Below, piece by piece: positions 16,872 through 25,943 of a DNA stretch of 64,000 nucleotides. Each line of letters starts with the position of its first letter. Within the stretch, counting starts at the first letter, position 1. The translations under genes and the position numbers were made by a program. The notes beneath the pieces are model-generated. The model was not told the origin of the DNA and did no database searches. It saw nothing but the letters and a program-made list of their open reading frames with translations. Source of the stretch: Singulisphaera acidiphila DSM 18658 (lineage in GTDB: Bacteria; Planctomycetota; Planctomycetia; Isosphaerales; Isosphaeraceae); assembly GCF_000242455.2 (NCBI RefSeq), contig NC_019892.1, positions 62,001 to 126,000 of the forward strand, given 5' to 3'.

Positions 16872-18295
16872 TGAGTCTCAAAAACCGACCGATCACGCGA
16901 CGAACGGTGCTTCGAGGTGCAGGTGCCATGGTCGGCCTCCCCTTGCTGGAGGCGATGCGCCCCATGTCGGGTGCCCTGGCCGCCCTGGCTCCCGTCACCG
17001 ACGACAAGCCGCCGGTCCGGATGGCCTGCCTGTTCTGGCCCAACGGCTGCAACCCGAAGACCTGGACTCCCGCCAAGGAGGGTAAGAACGATGAGCTCTC
17101 CCCCATCCTCGAGCCCCTGGCCCGGCACAAGGACGACTTCCTCGTCCTCACCCGCCTGAGCAATCAAGGGACGTTCACCGGTGACGGCCATTACGTCAAG
17201 GACGCTGCCTGGCTGACCGGCACGACCATCCACCGCACAACGGGCGCCGACCTGAACGCGGGGGGCGTCTCGATGGACCAGCTCGCGGCCAAGCGGATCG
17301 GCGTGCAGACGCCGATCCCGTCGCTCGAGCTCGGCGTCGAGCCGGTGACCACAGGCGTCGACACCAACGTCGGCTACACCCGGCTCTACGGCTCGCACAT
17401 CTCCTGGTCGAGCCCGACCACGCCGGTCGCCCGCGAGATCAACCCCTCGCTCGCCTTCGACCGCCTCTTCCGGTCCAACGCCGCCGGCCGCGCCGGGCAT
17501 GACGACCTGAGCGTCCTCGACCTCGTCGCCGACGACACCAAAGCCCTCCGCGACCAAGTCGGCCAGCACGACCGCCGCAAGCTCGACGAGTACCTCGACT
17601 CGGTCCGCGCCATCGAGAAACGCATCACCTACGAAGCCAGCGACCGCCGCGCCCGCTACCGCGACGACCCGCAAGCGCGCAAGGACATCGAGACCCTCGG
17701 CGGCCGCGTCGACACGTACAAGCACGACCCCGGCCGGTTCCGCGAGCGGTCGATGAACCACACCGACCACGTCCGGCTCATGCTCGACATCCTGCTCCTC
17801 TCGCTCCAGACCGACTCCACCCGGATTGCCACCTTCATGTTCGGCAACTCGGTCAGCAACAAGAACTTCTCCTTCGTCGAGGGCGTCAAAGGGGGCCACC
17901 ACGAGCTCTCCCACCACGAAAACGACCCCGACAAAATGGCCCAATACCAGCGGATCACCATTTGGCACCTCGAGCAGTGCGCCTACCTCCTCGACCGGAT
18001 GAAGCAAATCCGCGAAGGCGAAGGCACCCTCCTCGACCACTCGATGGTCCTCTGCGGCTCCGCCCTCCGCGACGGCAACCAGCACGATCCCCACGACCTG
18101 CCCACCGTCCTCGCCGGCCGCGCAGGCGGCACGCTCTCCCCCGGCCGGCACATCGCCTACGCCAAGGACACGCCGCTCTGCAACCTCTACGTGTCGATGC
18201 TCGACCGGGTTGGAGCCCCTGTCGAACGGTTCGCGGACAGCACCGGGCCTCTGCCTGGGCTCGACAATCCGGATTACACTCCCGGGCCGGCCTGA
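16871..18295 (+). CDS. DUF1552 protein, partner of the DUF1592 cytochrome
   Basis: 474 residues. A twin-arginine-like leader (ITRRTVLRGAGAMVGLPLLEAM) implies folded export. Family marks include RMACLFWPNGCNPKTWTP, VSMDQLAAKRIG, SRSNAAG-like RLFRSNAAGRAG and HHELSHHENDPDKMAQY. The TGATG overlap with the DUF1592 gene indicates an operon. DUF1552 is almost always found in this pair; together they are thought to form an exported oxidoreductase-type unit, without biochemical proof. A terminator follows at 18366. Confidence 0.93.
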   Translation: MSLKNRPITRRTVLRGAGAMVGLPLLEAMRPMSGALAALAPVTDDKPPVRMACLFWPNGCNPKTWTPAKEGKNDELSPILEPLARHKDDFLVLTRLSNQGTFTGDGHYVKDAAWLTGTTIHRTTGADLNAGGVSMDQLAAKRIGVQTPIPSLELGVEPVTTGVDTNVGYTRLYGSHISWSSPTTPVAREINPSLAFDRLFRSNAAGRAGHDDLSVLDLVADDTKALRDQVGQHDRRKLDEYLDSVRAIEKRITYEASDRRARYRDDPQARKDIETLGGRVDTYKHDPGRFRERSMNHTDHVRLMLDILLLSLQTDSTRIATFMFGNSVSNKNFSFVEGVKGGHHELSHHENDPDKMAQYQRITIWHLEQCAYLLDRMKQIREGEGTLLDHSMVLCGSALRDGNQHDPHDLPTVLAGRAGGTLSPGRHIAYAKDTPLCNLYVSMLDRVGAPVERFADSTGPLPGLDNPDYTPGPA

Positions 18296-18365
18296 TGGCG
18301 CGATATCGGGTTCCCAGTAAAGTAAGTGGCCCGGACTTACGCTCGTCATAAGCTGAAAACAGAGG

Positions 18366-18403
18366 GGGGCCAAGCACCGGCCTGATGGTCGGCTTCTGGC
18401 CCC
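18366..18403 (+). terminator. Rho-independent terminator after the DUF1552 operon
   Basis: Stem GGGGCCA (18366-18372) with TGGCCCC (18397-18403), with further interrupted pairing inside, followed directly by TTTT and a T-rich tract. It may also serve the convergent nitrilase gene. Confidence 0.7.
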
Positions 18404-18488
18404 TTTTCCTGTTTTCTGGCGAATCCTGACCGTCCCAATCTCTCAAGGCGAAGTTGACGAACTCGCACACATCACTATTACAAGCTCA

Positions 18489-19373
18489 TTAATTCATTCT
18501 GGCAAGTGATCCGTAGAGTTCAGGGCGTCGGAAGCGGTAGAGGTACTCCGGCTCCGCCCTCGCCTGGCGGAGCGACTCCGCCGAAAGGTCGACGACCAAC
18601 ATGCCCGGCTCTCCCGTGGCCGCACTCCAATCCCCGAGAATCTGGCCACGAGGGTCGATGGCCATCCCACCGCCCGGGAAAAACTGACTGACCGACGCAC
18701 AGGTCACCGTCCCCACATAATTACAGGCAATGCCGTAGACACCGTTCTCCACACACCTGGACCTGAGCGCGAGTCCTGCCCAGTCGGCCCAGCCCTGCGG
18801 TGTCACAGGGGGTGGGTCGGAGGCAAACGGGAAGAGGACGATCTCGACATTCTTGACCGCGAGCAGGCGGGTCGATTCAGGCATCAGAACGTCGAAACAG
18901 ATATTCGCACCGATCCGACCCAGCGGGGTCTCAACCACGTCGGGCACGCCGCCGCCACTATAGAACGGCATCTCATACATCGGGACGTGCATCTTCCGCC
19001 AGTACCCAAGCAGGCCGGTCCGATCGACCAGGACCTGGGTATTGTGGAGCACGTTTCCGGCATCTTCCAACAGGCCGGCGGAGATCAGCACGTCATGCTC
19101 GGCGGCGACCTGCGAGAGCTGGCGCACAGCCCGGCCGTCGAGGCCTTCCGCAGTCTTCCGGCCGAACTGGAGCGCCTCGCGAAGCCATGCGTCGTGGTTC
19201 TGGGTGGGATGATTCGGGAGGAAGCCCGAGAGGGACAGCTCCTGGAAAAGGACCAACTGGGCGCCGGACGAGGCCGCCTTCCTGGTCCAGGCGGAGATCT
19301 TGTCGAAATTCTCCGCGACACAGCCGGGCTGGGTGTCGACGGCGACTGCGGCAATCCGCACGTTGTTGAGCAT
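18489..19373 (-). CDS. Carbon-nitrogen hydrolase (nitrilase superfamily)
   Basis: 294 residues, ATG at 19373. The catalytic triad of the superfamily is intact: E45 in LVLFQELSLSG, K127 in YWRKMHVP and C159 in NICFDVLMPEST. Members hydrolyse amides or nitriles via a cysteine thioester in the cytoplasm. The length and the MLNNVRIAAVAVDTQPG start fit N-carbamoylase/amidase-like branches. The substrate is not predictable here. No partner gene lies on the same strand nearby. Confidence 0.9.
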   Translation of the reverse strand: MLNNVRIAAVAVDTQPGCVAENFDKISAWTRKAASSGAQLVLFQELSLSGFLPNHPTQNHDAWLREALQFGRKTAEGLDGRAVRQLSQVAAEHDVLISAGLLEDAGNVLHNTQVLVDRTGLLGYWRKMHVPMYEMPFYSGGGVPDVVETPLGRIGANICFDVLMPESTRLLAVKNVEIVLFPFASDPPPVTPQGWADWAGLALRSRCVENGVYGIACNYVGTVTCASVSQFFPGGGMAIDPRGQILGDWSAATGEPGMLVVDLSAESLRQARAEPEYLYRFRRPELYGSLARMN

Positions 19374-19500
19374 GCCAGGGTCTCAGAAGAGTGAACGATC
19401 GGCGAGCCGGCCCCCTTCGACCGTCATCACTGGCCATTCTATCGTCGAGCTACGGCCTCGGACATCGATGGACTCCCCTGACCAGCGCGAACAGTGACCG

Positions 19501-19674
19501 ATTCTGGTGGACGAATCCACCAGAGAGTGCTTGTCCTGCACGTGGACGGCCGGCTCGGCGAGTCCAAGGTGAGGCGGATTCTGGGGCGGGTCGTCGGTCG
19601 CCACAGCGTCCCGAACATGATCCGTAGCGACAACGGCTCGGAGTTCGTCTGCAAGGTCCTGGCCGATTATCTGT
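19501..19674 (+). pseudogene. Remnant of an IS3-type transposase (rve integrase core)
   Basis: One frame reads ILVDESTRECL from 19501. The similarity then continues in a different frame from about 19536 as LHVDGRL...GRHSVPNMIRSDNGSEFVCKVLADYL. Together these match the middle of IS3-family OrfB, including the D-N-G-x-E-F part of the DDE core. A frameshift near 19535 and loss of both ends show a dead fragment. No terminal repeats were found beside it. The rest of the 19374-19837 stretch holds nothing else I can support. Confidence 0.65.
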
Positions 19675-19837
19675 CAAGTACTCCCATTTCCTCTGGACCA
19701 AAGAAAGGGGAGCAGACCAGGTCTGGCCACCTCGTTTCCGGGAATCGCAGGCGACCGAGGATCGGGTCGATGTTTTTGAAGTGCACGTCCGAGTCTCGAG
19801 CCACCGGGGCCCATCCCAAACAGCGCATGCCGGATGA

Positions 19838-21967
19838 TCACTTCGACGTGATCTCGAGGCTGCTGGGCAAAGCGTCGAACGGCACCTGTCGCAAGTCGGG
19901 CAGCGTGTTGTCGTGAACCAGGGCCCCTTGGCGTCCGACGAAGAAGTCGGCATCGTCGGCCACATCGAGGTTGAAGACGGGCTGGACCTCCGAGGTCTCG
20001 ATGGATTTGACCCGAACGAGGCCGCCGAATGTGCGAACCTTGTCGCCCGCCGCCAGGTCACGCGCCATGACCCACCCTTGGCCCGCCTTCCAGAAGCGGT
20101 GAAAGTCGCTGCTGACGACGGTCTCGTCGCCCAGGGCGATGCGGTGGGTAGGGCTCGGTGGATTCCGATGGACGACGAGGATCGGCTGGTAACCAAGTGC
20201 TCCTGTTTTCAGATTCTGGGCAAGCACTTGGTCTCCCTCGCTGAGCGATTCAATCGGCTGGATGCCGGAGAGAGTATGAACCGGAGTGCCGGCGCCGAAG
20301 CAACTAACCCGCCGGACGTACCCGTTGCTATTATCCTCAAACCCAGCGACGGGTGGGAGCGGGCTGGTCACCACCTCAACGAACGTAGGCTTGGGTTGCT
20401 CGTACCGTGGTTTCTGGGCATAGCCGAGTTGGTCGATCCACCATCCCTGCCAGACGCTTGGATCAGCAGCGAGATCCTGGCCGGTGGCCTCGTTCAAGAG
20501 CCCGGCGATCCGGCCGTTCTGTTCGCGAGTCTCAGCGTTGGACCGTTCGAGAGTGGCGGCATCCGACTCGAGCTGCTGCTGGAGCGAAACAGCGGCGTTC
20601 TGGGTCTCAAGAATGGCCTGACCGATCAGAATGGTGCTTCCCGATCGATTGACCCCATTAACAGCAAACCCCAGGGCGGCTATCATTCTTGACCGGTCTA
20701 AAGGATTCTCCTGGTTCTGGACGCTGGCGGCGGAAAGGGTTGAAGCCGCGTAAGCGGGATCCCTCGTCAGTTTCTGAATCACGTCGACTTGGGATGAAGT
20801 CCTACCGGCGCTCCTGGCGATCTCCCCGACGGCGACGTAACCGTAAGGCCCTGTCGGCACGACGTATCCCGAGGATCCCATACCGCGAACGATCATCGGC
20901 AAGCCGTTCGTGTCGTAGGTCACGAGATCGATCGACATTGGATCGAACGTGTTCAGGCGGGGCATCGGGGGTGGAACGTACTGCCTTTGGATGTTATTGC
21001 GTTCTCCCGCAATGAACAAGGTCCCTGGCATGCCTGGCCCCCCCACCGCCTGCATCTTATATTGGATCGGATCGCGCAAAAATCCAATCAGAATGTCTGC
21101 ATATTCGCGTGGGTCGCGCCGTTTGAGGGTCTCGGTCGCCGTCCGGCGCACCTCGGCCGAGTCACTGAAGCCGGCCAGCATTGCCAGGGATCGCGAACCC
21201 CCGGATGCGTCGATATGCCCCAAGACTCGCACGGCCACCGCTTGCTGCGCGGCGTTACCAGTGGCGAAGACGGCCCAGAGTGCTGGCACGGCGTAGGGAT
21301 CGGTGATTTCGGCGAGGGCCGTCTCGGCCTCGGCCCGCCGCTTGACACTCTTGCTGCCAAGCCCGTCACGCCACTTCTCCAGCAGCGGATTCCAGTAGCG
21401 GTCGGCCTGCTTCTGGCGATCGGCCCCGGCCTTCTCCTCGACAAGCCGGGCTTCGGTGACCCAGCGATGCCCCTGCTTCTTGAACCCGAGGCGTCTCCAG
21501 GCGGCATCCCGCTTCGGATCGTGCTTGACAACCGCCGTGAAATGGGCGACGGCCTCGGCCTTCAGGCCGTGTGCCTCGCACCAGAGGGCGAGGCTCCACT
21601 GCGCATCGGAGTCGTCCTTGGTCTTAGCCCTACGGTCTCGATACTCGGCGAGCAGGACGTCGCTCTTCACTCTTTCGCCGATCGACTCGGGTCGCTGCCA
21701 TCGTCCGCGGTATTCGACCAGCCCCATCAGTCCTCGCGCCATGGAGTGCCGCGGGTTAGCGATAACTGCAATGGCGAGGTGCTTGAGCCGCTCGGCCTGA
21801 AGCCCGTGAGTCTCGCACCAGAGCGCAAGCCTGACGTGGGCGTCGGGATCCCGACCGACGTTGGCCCGGGCGGCCTCATAAGTGTCGATGTCGGATGCCC
21901 TTGCCTCTTGATCGGAAGCAACAGTCAGAAGCAAGATGGAGCCGAAGAAAACGGGCCCAAGCATCAT
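19838..21967 (-). CDS. Exported repeat protein ending in a Hint (intein/hedgehog-type) domain
   Basis: 709 residues; GGAGGC stands just before the ATG pair at 21967/21964. A signal peptide (GPVFFGSILLLTVASDQEARA) leads into two TPR-like repeats, each with the phrase LALWCE(T/A)HGL(Q/K)AE (about 45-160). A HEAT-like segment follows (AVPALWAVFATGNAAQQAVAVRVLGHID), then a low-complexity middle. A Hint domain starts at C556 (SCFGAGTPVHTLSGIQPIESL) and contains HRIALGDETVVSSDFHRFW and FNLDVADDADFFVGRQGALVHDN. Hint domains cleave or splice themselves, usually releasing a toxin or adhesin. Here only about 20 residues follow, so no recognisable toxin payload is present. Confidence 0.85.
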   Translation of the reverse strand: MMLGPVFFGSILLLTVASDQEARASDIDTYEAARANVGRDPDAHVRLALWCETHGLQAERLKHLAIAVIANPRHSMARGLMGLVEYRGRWQRPESIGERVKSDVLLAEYRDRRAKTKDDSDAQWSLALWCEAHGLKAEAVAHFTAVVKHDPKRDAAWRRLGFKKQGHRWVTEARLVEEKAGADRQKQADRYWNPLLEKWRDGLGSKSVKRRAEAETALAEITDPYAVPALWAVFATGNAAQQAVAVRVLGHIDASGGSRSLAMLAGFSDSAEVRRTATETLKRRDPREYADILIGFLRDPIQYKMQAVGGPGMPGTLFIAGERNNIQRQYVPPPMPRLNTFDPMSIDLVTYDTNGLPMIVRGMGSSGYVVPTGPYGYVAVGEIARSAGRTSSQVDVIQKLTRDPAYAASTLSAASVQNQENPLDRSRMIAALGFAVNGVNRSGSTILIGQAILETQNAAVSLQQQLESDAATLERSNAETREQNGRIAGLLNEATGQDLAADPSVWQGWWIDQLGYAQKPRYEQPKPTFVEVVTSPLPPVAGFEDNSNGYVRRVSCFGAGTPVHTLSGIQPIESLSEGDQVLAQNLKTGALGYQPILVVHRNPPSPTHRIALGDETVVSSDFHRFWKAGQGWVMARDLAAGDKVRTFGGLVRVKSIETSEVQPVFNLDVADDADFFVGRQGALVHDNTLPDLRQVPFDALPSSLEITSK

Positions 21968-22007
21968 GACGCCTCCAAAAGCGAGAGAAGACGGACTTAG
22001 CCAAGAT

Positions 22008-22603
22008 CAATCCTAGCACGCATGCAATGTCTGTCAAGAGGAATGAATTTGCGACATCAAGATCAATGCTGTTCAAGGAAAAAAATAAGAAAAAATTATT
22101 AAAACATCTTAATATTCAGATTATAAAAAATTAGCTAGCCATTATATTTCACAAAGAATATTTTTACATTCAATTTTGTGCATTTGTAAAATCAAGCATC
22201 CGACAGACAGCGAACGCCGCCGGAGACGATCCGTGAGGCCAGTGGCTCGTCGCTCCGCAACGCATCGAGACGATCCGGCACGGAGGATGCGGCCTACGAT
22301 CTCGAAACGGCACGAGGTCGCCCCCAGATCGATCGGAATCACGCATGAGGCTTGTCACAGGCCTTCTCTGGAAAGGTCCTCGTGAGTATCCTGTCTGGTG
22401 GCCGAACGGAAAACCCAAAACCTCGGGCAGCAGCCTGAAGAATCCGGCCGGTAACATGGAAGGGGAGCGACGCCTTCAAGGTTCCCTCGGCAAAGCAAAG
22501 GGTCGGTGAACCTTCGCTGGATGTTGGCGACCTCCCCCCTTGGGATAGCGACCTGTCCCTTGGATTGTGGTTGAGTGGATAGCCAGCCTAACGAGGTGGT
22601 TGA
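22008..22603. other. AT-rich intergenic region
   Basis: About 600 bases between divergent genes. 22075-22200 is strikingly AT-rich against the GC-rich background and is the likely site of divergent promoters. Open frames here look random; no gene is called. Confidence 0.5.
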
Positions 22604-24007
22604 GTGCTTCATCGATCTTTCCTCGGCATGATCGGATTGTTGTCCCTTCTGACTCTCAATCCCTCTCCCCTGCTGGGGGACGACCAGCCTCGTGCGGCGA
22701 GCGGCACCCTCGACGACCCGATTGTGGATAGTGCCATGACGAGGGCGGAGGCCCTCGCTGGGCTTGATCCTGGCTGCCCGGAGGAAATCCGTGATCGGCA
22801 AGTCGTCATCGACTTGCACTATTTCTCATTCGACCAAAAAATCCATCGCGGTCAGTTGGTCGTCGACCGCGACCTCGAGCAAGATGTCCGCCCTGCTTTC
22901 CAGGTGATGCTCGAATCGAAGTTCCCGCTCCAGTCGGTCATACCTGTGTCCGATCCGCGGTTCAGGAAGGACGGACGCTGGAGTGACGACCTGTCGATGG
23001 CCGCCAACAATACGTCGGCGTTCAACTACCGACCGATTGCGGGCACGGTGCGCCTGTCGAATCACGCGTCGGGGCGGGCGATCGATATCAACCCCCGGCA
23101 GAACCCCTATATCAAAGGCCAGGTCGTTCAACCCCCCGGCGCGAAGTACGAACCGAACGTAGAGGGCACCCTCACCAAGGAACATCCGGTCGTCAAGGCC
23201 TTCCTCAAGATGGGATGGGAGTGGGGAGGACACTGGAAGACGACTCGGGATTATCAGCATCTGGAAAAGCCCAACCGTCCTGTCAAAACATCAACGCATG
23301 TCCTGCAAGTCGGCGAAACAAAGGTCAACGTTTCCGTGTCGGAGGCCCGAGGTTCGTCCCTGCTCTACGTCAACCTTCATGACGACGAAGACACGTCAGC
23401 CCAAGCGGGCTTGGAGGTACTCCGCCGCACGGGCGGCCGGCTCATCGAGTTGCGCCACAGCGGCCTGCGCGACGTCAGGTTCGCGCTCGGAGGCCAAACT
23501 TATCGATTCGACCCGAATCGGATCTTCACCCGCCGAGGCATCGAACAGTCTTTGGCAAAGCTCTCACAGCGCAATGACGAGGCCGAACGGGCCGTGGCGC
23601 AGTTCGCTGAGGATTTGCTAAAGCTCTACCAGATTGACCGGGCGGATGCGGTCATTGCCCTGCACAACAACGGGGGACGGAGTTATTCGGTGCGAAGCTA
23701 CATGGCAGGTCAAGACCTAGCCGGCGACGCCGAGGAGGTCTTCATCGCCCCCGCTCGGGACCCCAGTGACTTCGACTTCGTAACGGAACGCCCGGTCTTC
23801 GAGGCGCTGCGAGGTCGCGGGCATAACGTCGTGCTTCAGGACAACCGTCGCGTCACCGACGATGGTTCCTTGTCGGTCTACTGCGGCCGGGCGAAAAAGC
23901 GGTATATCAATGTTGAGGCAAAGCACGGGCACCTGAGCGAGCAGGTCAAGATGCTCCACGAACTCGGCGACGTCCTCCGAGAACTCGGCCATACACGACC
24001 CCAGTGA
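22604..24007 (+). CDS. M15-type D-Ala-D-Ala carboxypeptidase fused to an uncharacterised C-terminal domain
   Basis: 467 residues from a GTG at 22604 preceded by GAGGTGG. A signal peptide (LGMIGLLSLLTLNPSPLLG) is followed by a catalytic domain of about residues 60-225. Zinc ligands of the M15/VanY type are visible: H154 in SNHASGRAID, D161, and H219 in DYQHLE, with WEWGGHW before it. This points to peptidoglycan stem-peptide cleavage outside the cytoplasm. Residues 235-467 form a second domain (LLYVNLHDDEDTSAQAG, GRLIELRH, AVIALHNNGGRSYSVRSY, YINVEAKHGHL). Its His/Glu/Asn-rich motifs suggest another metal-dependent hydrolase of amidase or deacylase type. That second assignment is inference. 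Confidence 0.8.
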   Translation: MLHRSFLGMIGLLSLLTLNPSPLLGDDQPRAASGTLDDPIVDSAMTRAEALAGLDPGCPEEIRDRQVVIDLHYFSFDQKIHRGQLVVDRDLEQDVRPAFQVMLESKFPLQSVIPVSDPRFRKDGRWSDDLSMAANNTSAFNYRPIAGTVRLSNHASGRAIDINPRQNPYIKGQVVQPPGAKYEPNVEGTLTKEHPVVKAFLKMGWEWGGHWKTTRDYQHLEKPNRPVKTSTHVLQVGETKVNVSVSEARGSSLLYVNLHDDEDTSAQAGLEVLRRTGGRLIELRHSGLRDVRFALGGQTYRFDPNRIFTRRGIEQSLAKLSQRNDEAERAVAQFAEDLLKLYQIDRADAVIALHNNGGRSYSVRSYMAGQDLAGDAEEVFIAPARDPSDFDFVTERPVFEALRGRGHNVVLQDNRRVTDDGSLSVYCGRAKKRYINVEAKHGHLSEQVKMLHELGDVLRELGHTRPQ

Positions 24008-24037
24008 AGCCCCTTTGGCGGAAAAACCAGCGAATGC

Positions 24038-24055
24038 AAAAAAAAGGGGGGGGGG
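24038..24055 (+). repeat. A8-G10 homopolymer tract
   Basis: Eight A (24038-24045) followed directly by ten G (24046-24055), between the M15 gene and the convergent DUF1559 gene. Length variation by slippage is likely. Confidence 0.9.
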
Positions 24056-24110
24056 TGGCAATCCACCGCCTTCCAAATGACGAATGCCCCCCATTTCAAC
24101 CCACCCTCCG

Positions 24111-25178
24111 TCAGTACAAGTTGTCGTCGATAATTTCACCGCCAGCTCGGGTCGAAAGCGCTTGCCAAATCCCAAGGCGAGCGCCCGGGGTAACCTCCGC
24201 CAAACATTGGAATGGATTGGTGCTAATCAGCGTGGCGCGATAGTTCAGGAGATAAGACATCCCTAGTGGTGCCCAACTATCGATCGTGTTGTTGACAAAC
24301 CGTACGGATCCATCCGCAAACGAGCAATTCAGACCGCCGGGGTGAAGGCTCGAGGCCTGGGCCATCGCGAGTTTCGGCCGATTGGAGGGACTCGGCGGGA
24401 ACAGTGAATAAATCAGCGTATTGATCACATCGCCGCAATTCCATCGGCTTGGACATCCGCTAAGACCGTTCGTGGTGGAAGCTTTTTCGCTGAACAACAA
24501 CGTGTGGCTGGTTCCATCACTGATTTCCATCAGGCGCGTGCTGCCCATCGGAAAAATGACGCCTGTATGGTACTTCATGTACTGGTCGAAACCAGGAACG
24601 ACTGTGTCCGACGTGCCAGGGACGATGCCGAAGTTCATCATACTCGCGGAAAGATCCAGGATTCCCACGACGGCTCCGTAGCTCGCGAACTGTTGCTGCC
24701 AACGGCCTGGAGGCAGGCTGATATCCTCGACCAGGGGGGTGCTCAAGGGGAGTTCCATTGGCATGGAGACGTTGAAATCACTTGGACACATCAGCGTGGA
24801 AAGCCCGACGCCCGCGATCGTGAGATTCGAGAGATCCCAACTCGTCATGCTGAAGTTCACGGCGTCAAACACCGGCTGTTGCTCCATCTGCGACAGAAGC
24901 CGGACAAAGACGCTGAAATCGGCAGGAAAAGGACACGCTCCGTTCAACGATGCACGTCCCAGGTGCGCTGGCGGGAAGACATTACTTTGGCTTTCGTAAT
25001 TGATAACGGCCAGACCGATCTGTTTCAGATTATTGGCGCACACGGCTCGCCTGGCGGCATGGCGGGCCGAGATCACCGCAGGGAGCAGCAGAGCCATCAG
25101 CGCCCCGATGATGCCGATGACGACGAGCAATTCGATCAGCGTCACACCCCGACGTCGTTGATCAATCCTTGTTGTCAT
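24111..25178 (-). CDS. DUF1559 prepilin-like protein
   Basis: 355 residues from the ATG at 25178, with GGAAGGAT as ribosome site. A type IV pilin-like leader, [19 protein letters not shown], has the prepilin peptidase Gly just before the hydrophobic helix and E at position +5 or so. DUF1559 marks follow: [28 protein letters not shown] and the H-x9-DG box (HPGGLNCSFADG). The C-terminus GEIIDDNLY is more diverged than the GGE(I/V)xSADxF/Y ending of the other copies in this window. The family is hugely expanded in planctomycetes, is inserted in the inner membrane and has unknown function. No lipoprotein follows on this strand. Confidence 0.93.
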   Translation of the reverse strand: MTTRIDQRRRGVTLIELLVVIGIIGALMALLLPAVISARHAARRAVCANNLKQIGLAVINYESQSNVFPPAHLGRASLNGACPFPADFSVFVRLLSQMEQQPVFDAVNFSMTSWDLSNLTIAGVGLSTLMCPSDFNVSMPMELPLSTPLVEDISLPPGRWQQQFASYGAVVGILDLSASMMNFGIVPGTSDTVVPGFDQYMKYHTGVIFPMGSTRLMEISDGTSHTLLFSEKASTTNGLSGCPSRWNCGDVINTLIYSLFPPSPSNRPKLAMAQASSLHPGGLNCSFADGSVRFVNNTIDSWAPLGMSYLLNYRATLISTNPFQCLAEVTPGARLGIWQALSTRAGGEIIDDNLY

Positions 25179-25755
25179 GAGTCGATCCTTCCCTGGAGCA
25201 AGTCGAGGATGCGCCTGCGCAATTCCTGAATTACCGAGGAAGCCTGGTCTCGACCAAGCCATGGCGTCGCTGTCAGAAGAGGCCGCCAATCGAAGCGATC
25301 AGCGGGCGGCGCCGATTCGACAAAAAAGGCCGGGCCACCGACAGGTTGGAAGCGAGATAGGGCCAGTCTCAACTCTCAACCTAGAATTCTCCACTCTAAA
25401 CAAATCCCGATTTTATCGCTGTTGTGATTCGCGCCTAGCCCGATTTGATAGGCCCCCAACGACGAGGAAACATCACTTCCCATTTTCACGACGATGGGGA
25501 CACCCGATCTGTCCTCAACCTTGCCCCGCCTCTGAGCAACGAAGTCCGACGCCCCTCGGTGTCGAGTCAGCCAAATTTGATGAGCTTCTCATGCTCATAA
25601 CAGCCAAACCGCCAGGCCTGCTCCCTTACTCCTTATGATTCGGAATGGGAATATAACATTGCGATGTGGCCAAGGTTTCGTTATGCATGACCAGGCGATG
25701 CTCATCACATCATGGATTCGGTGCTGCCGCTCACCGCAAGGGGAGGGACTCTCCA
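25179..25755. other. Intergenic region between divergent DUF1559 and disrupted lipoprotein genes
   Basis: About 575 bases; nothing beyond expected promoter space could be supported. Confidence 0.4.
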
Positions 25756-25934
25756 TTGAATCGGATCACGAAGTTGCTCAGGTCCACCACGATCCTACTC
25801 GGCTCAATCGGCGGCCTCGGCGGTTGCGGCTCTCAGACCGCTCCCCGAATCCATGGTCCGACTCCCATGGGGGGCCGAATCTTCTACGCCGGCCCCACCA
25901 AAGCCGTAGAATTCAATCACAATTCACAACCTGT

Positions 25935-25943
25935 GCTGGTCTT
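25935..25943 (+). repeat. Target site duplication, left copy
   Basis: GCTGGTCTT immediately left of the ISKra4-type element; the identical 9-mer lies at 27463-27471. Because the element begins with C and the right copy is also followed by C, the repeat can be read as 10 bases. Confidence 0.85.

Noticed and set aside
16019..18295. 758-residue frame extending the DUF1552 gene upstream
   Set aside because: The extra 284 residues are the off-frame reading of DUF1592. The Tat-like leader fixes the start at 16871.
16736..18373. 545-residue minus-strand open frame antisense to the DUF1552 gene
   Set aside because: GC-rich shadow of DUF1552 with Val/Gly/Asp-rich, domain-free composition.
22176..22385. 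Short arginine-rich frame near 22.2 kb
   Set aside because: Low-complexity composition and no supporting signals; treated as intergenic.
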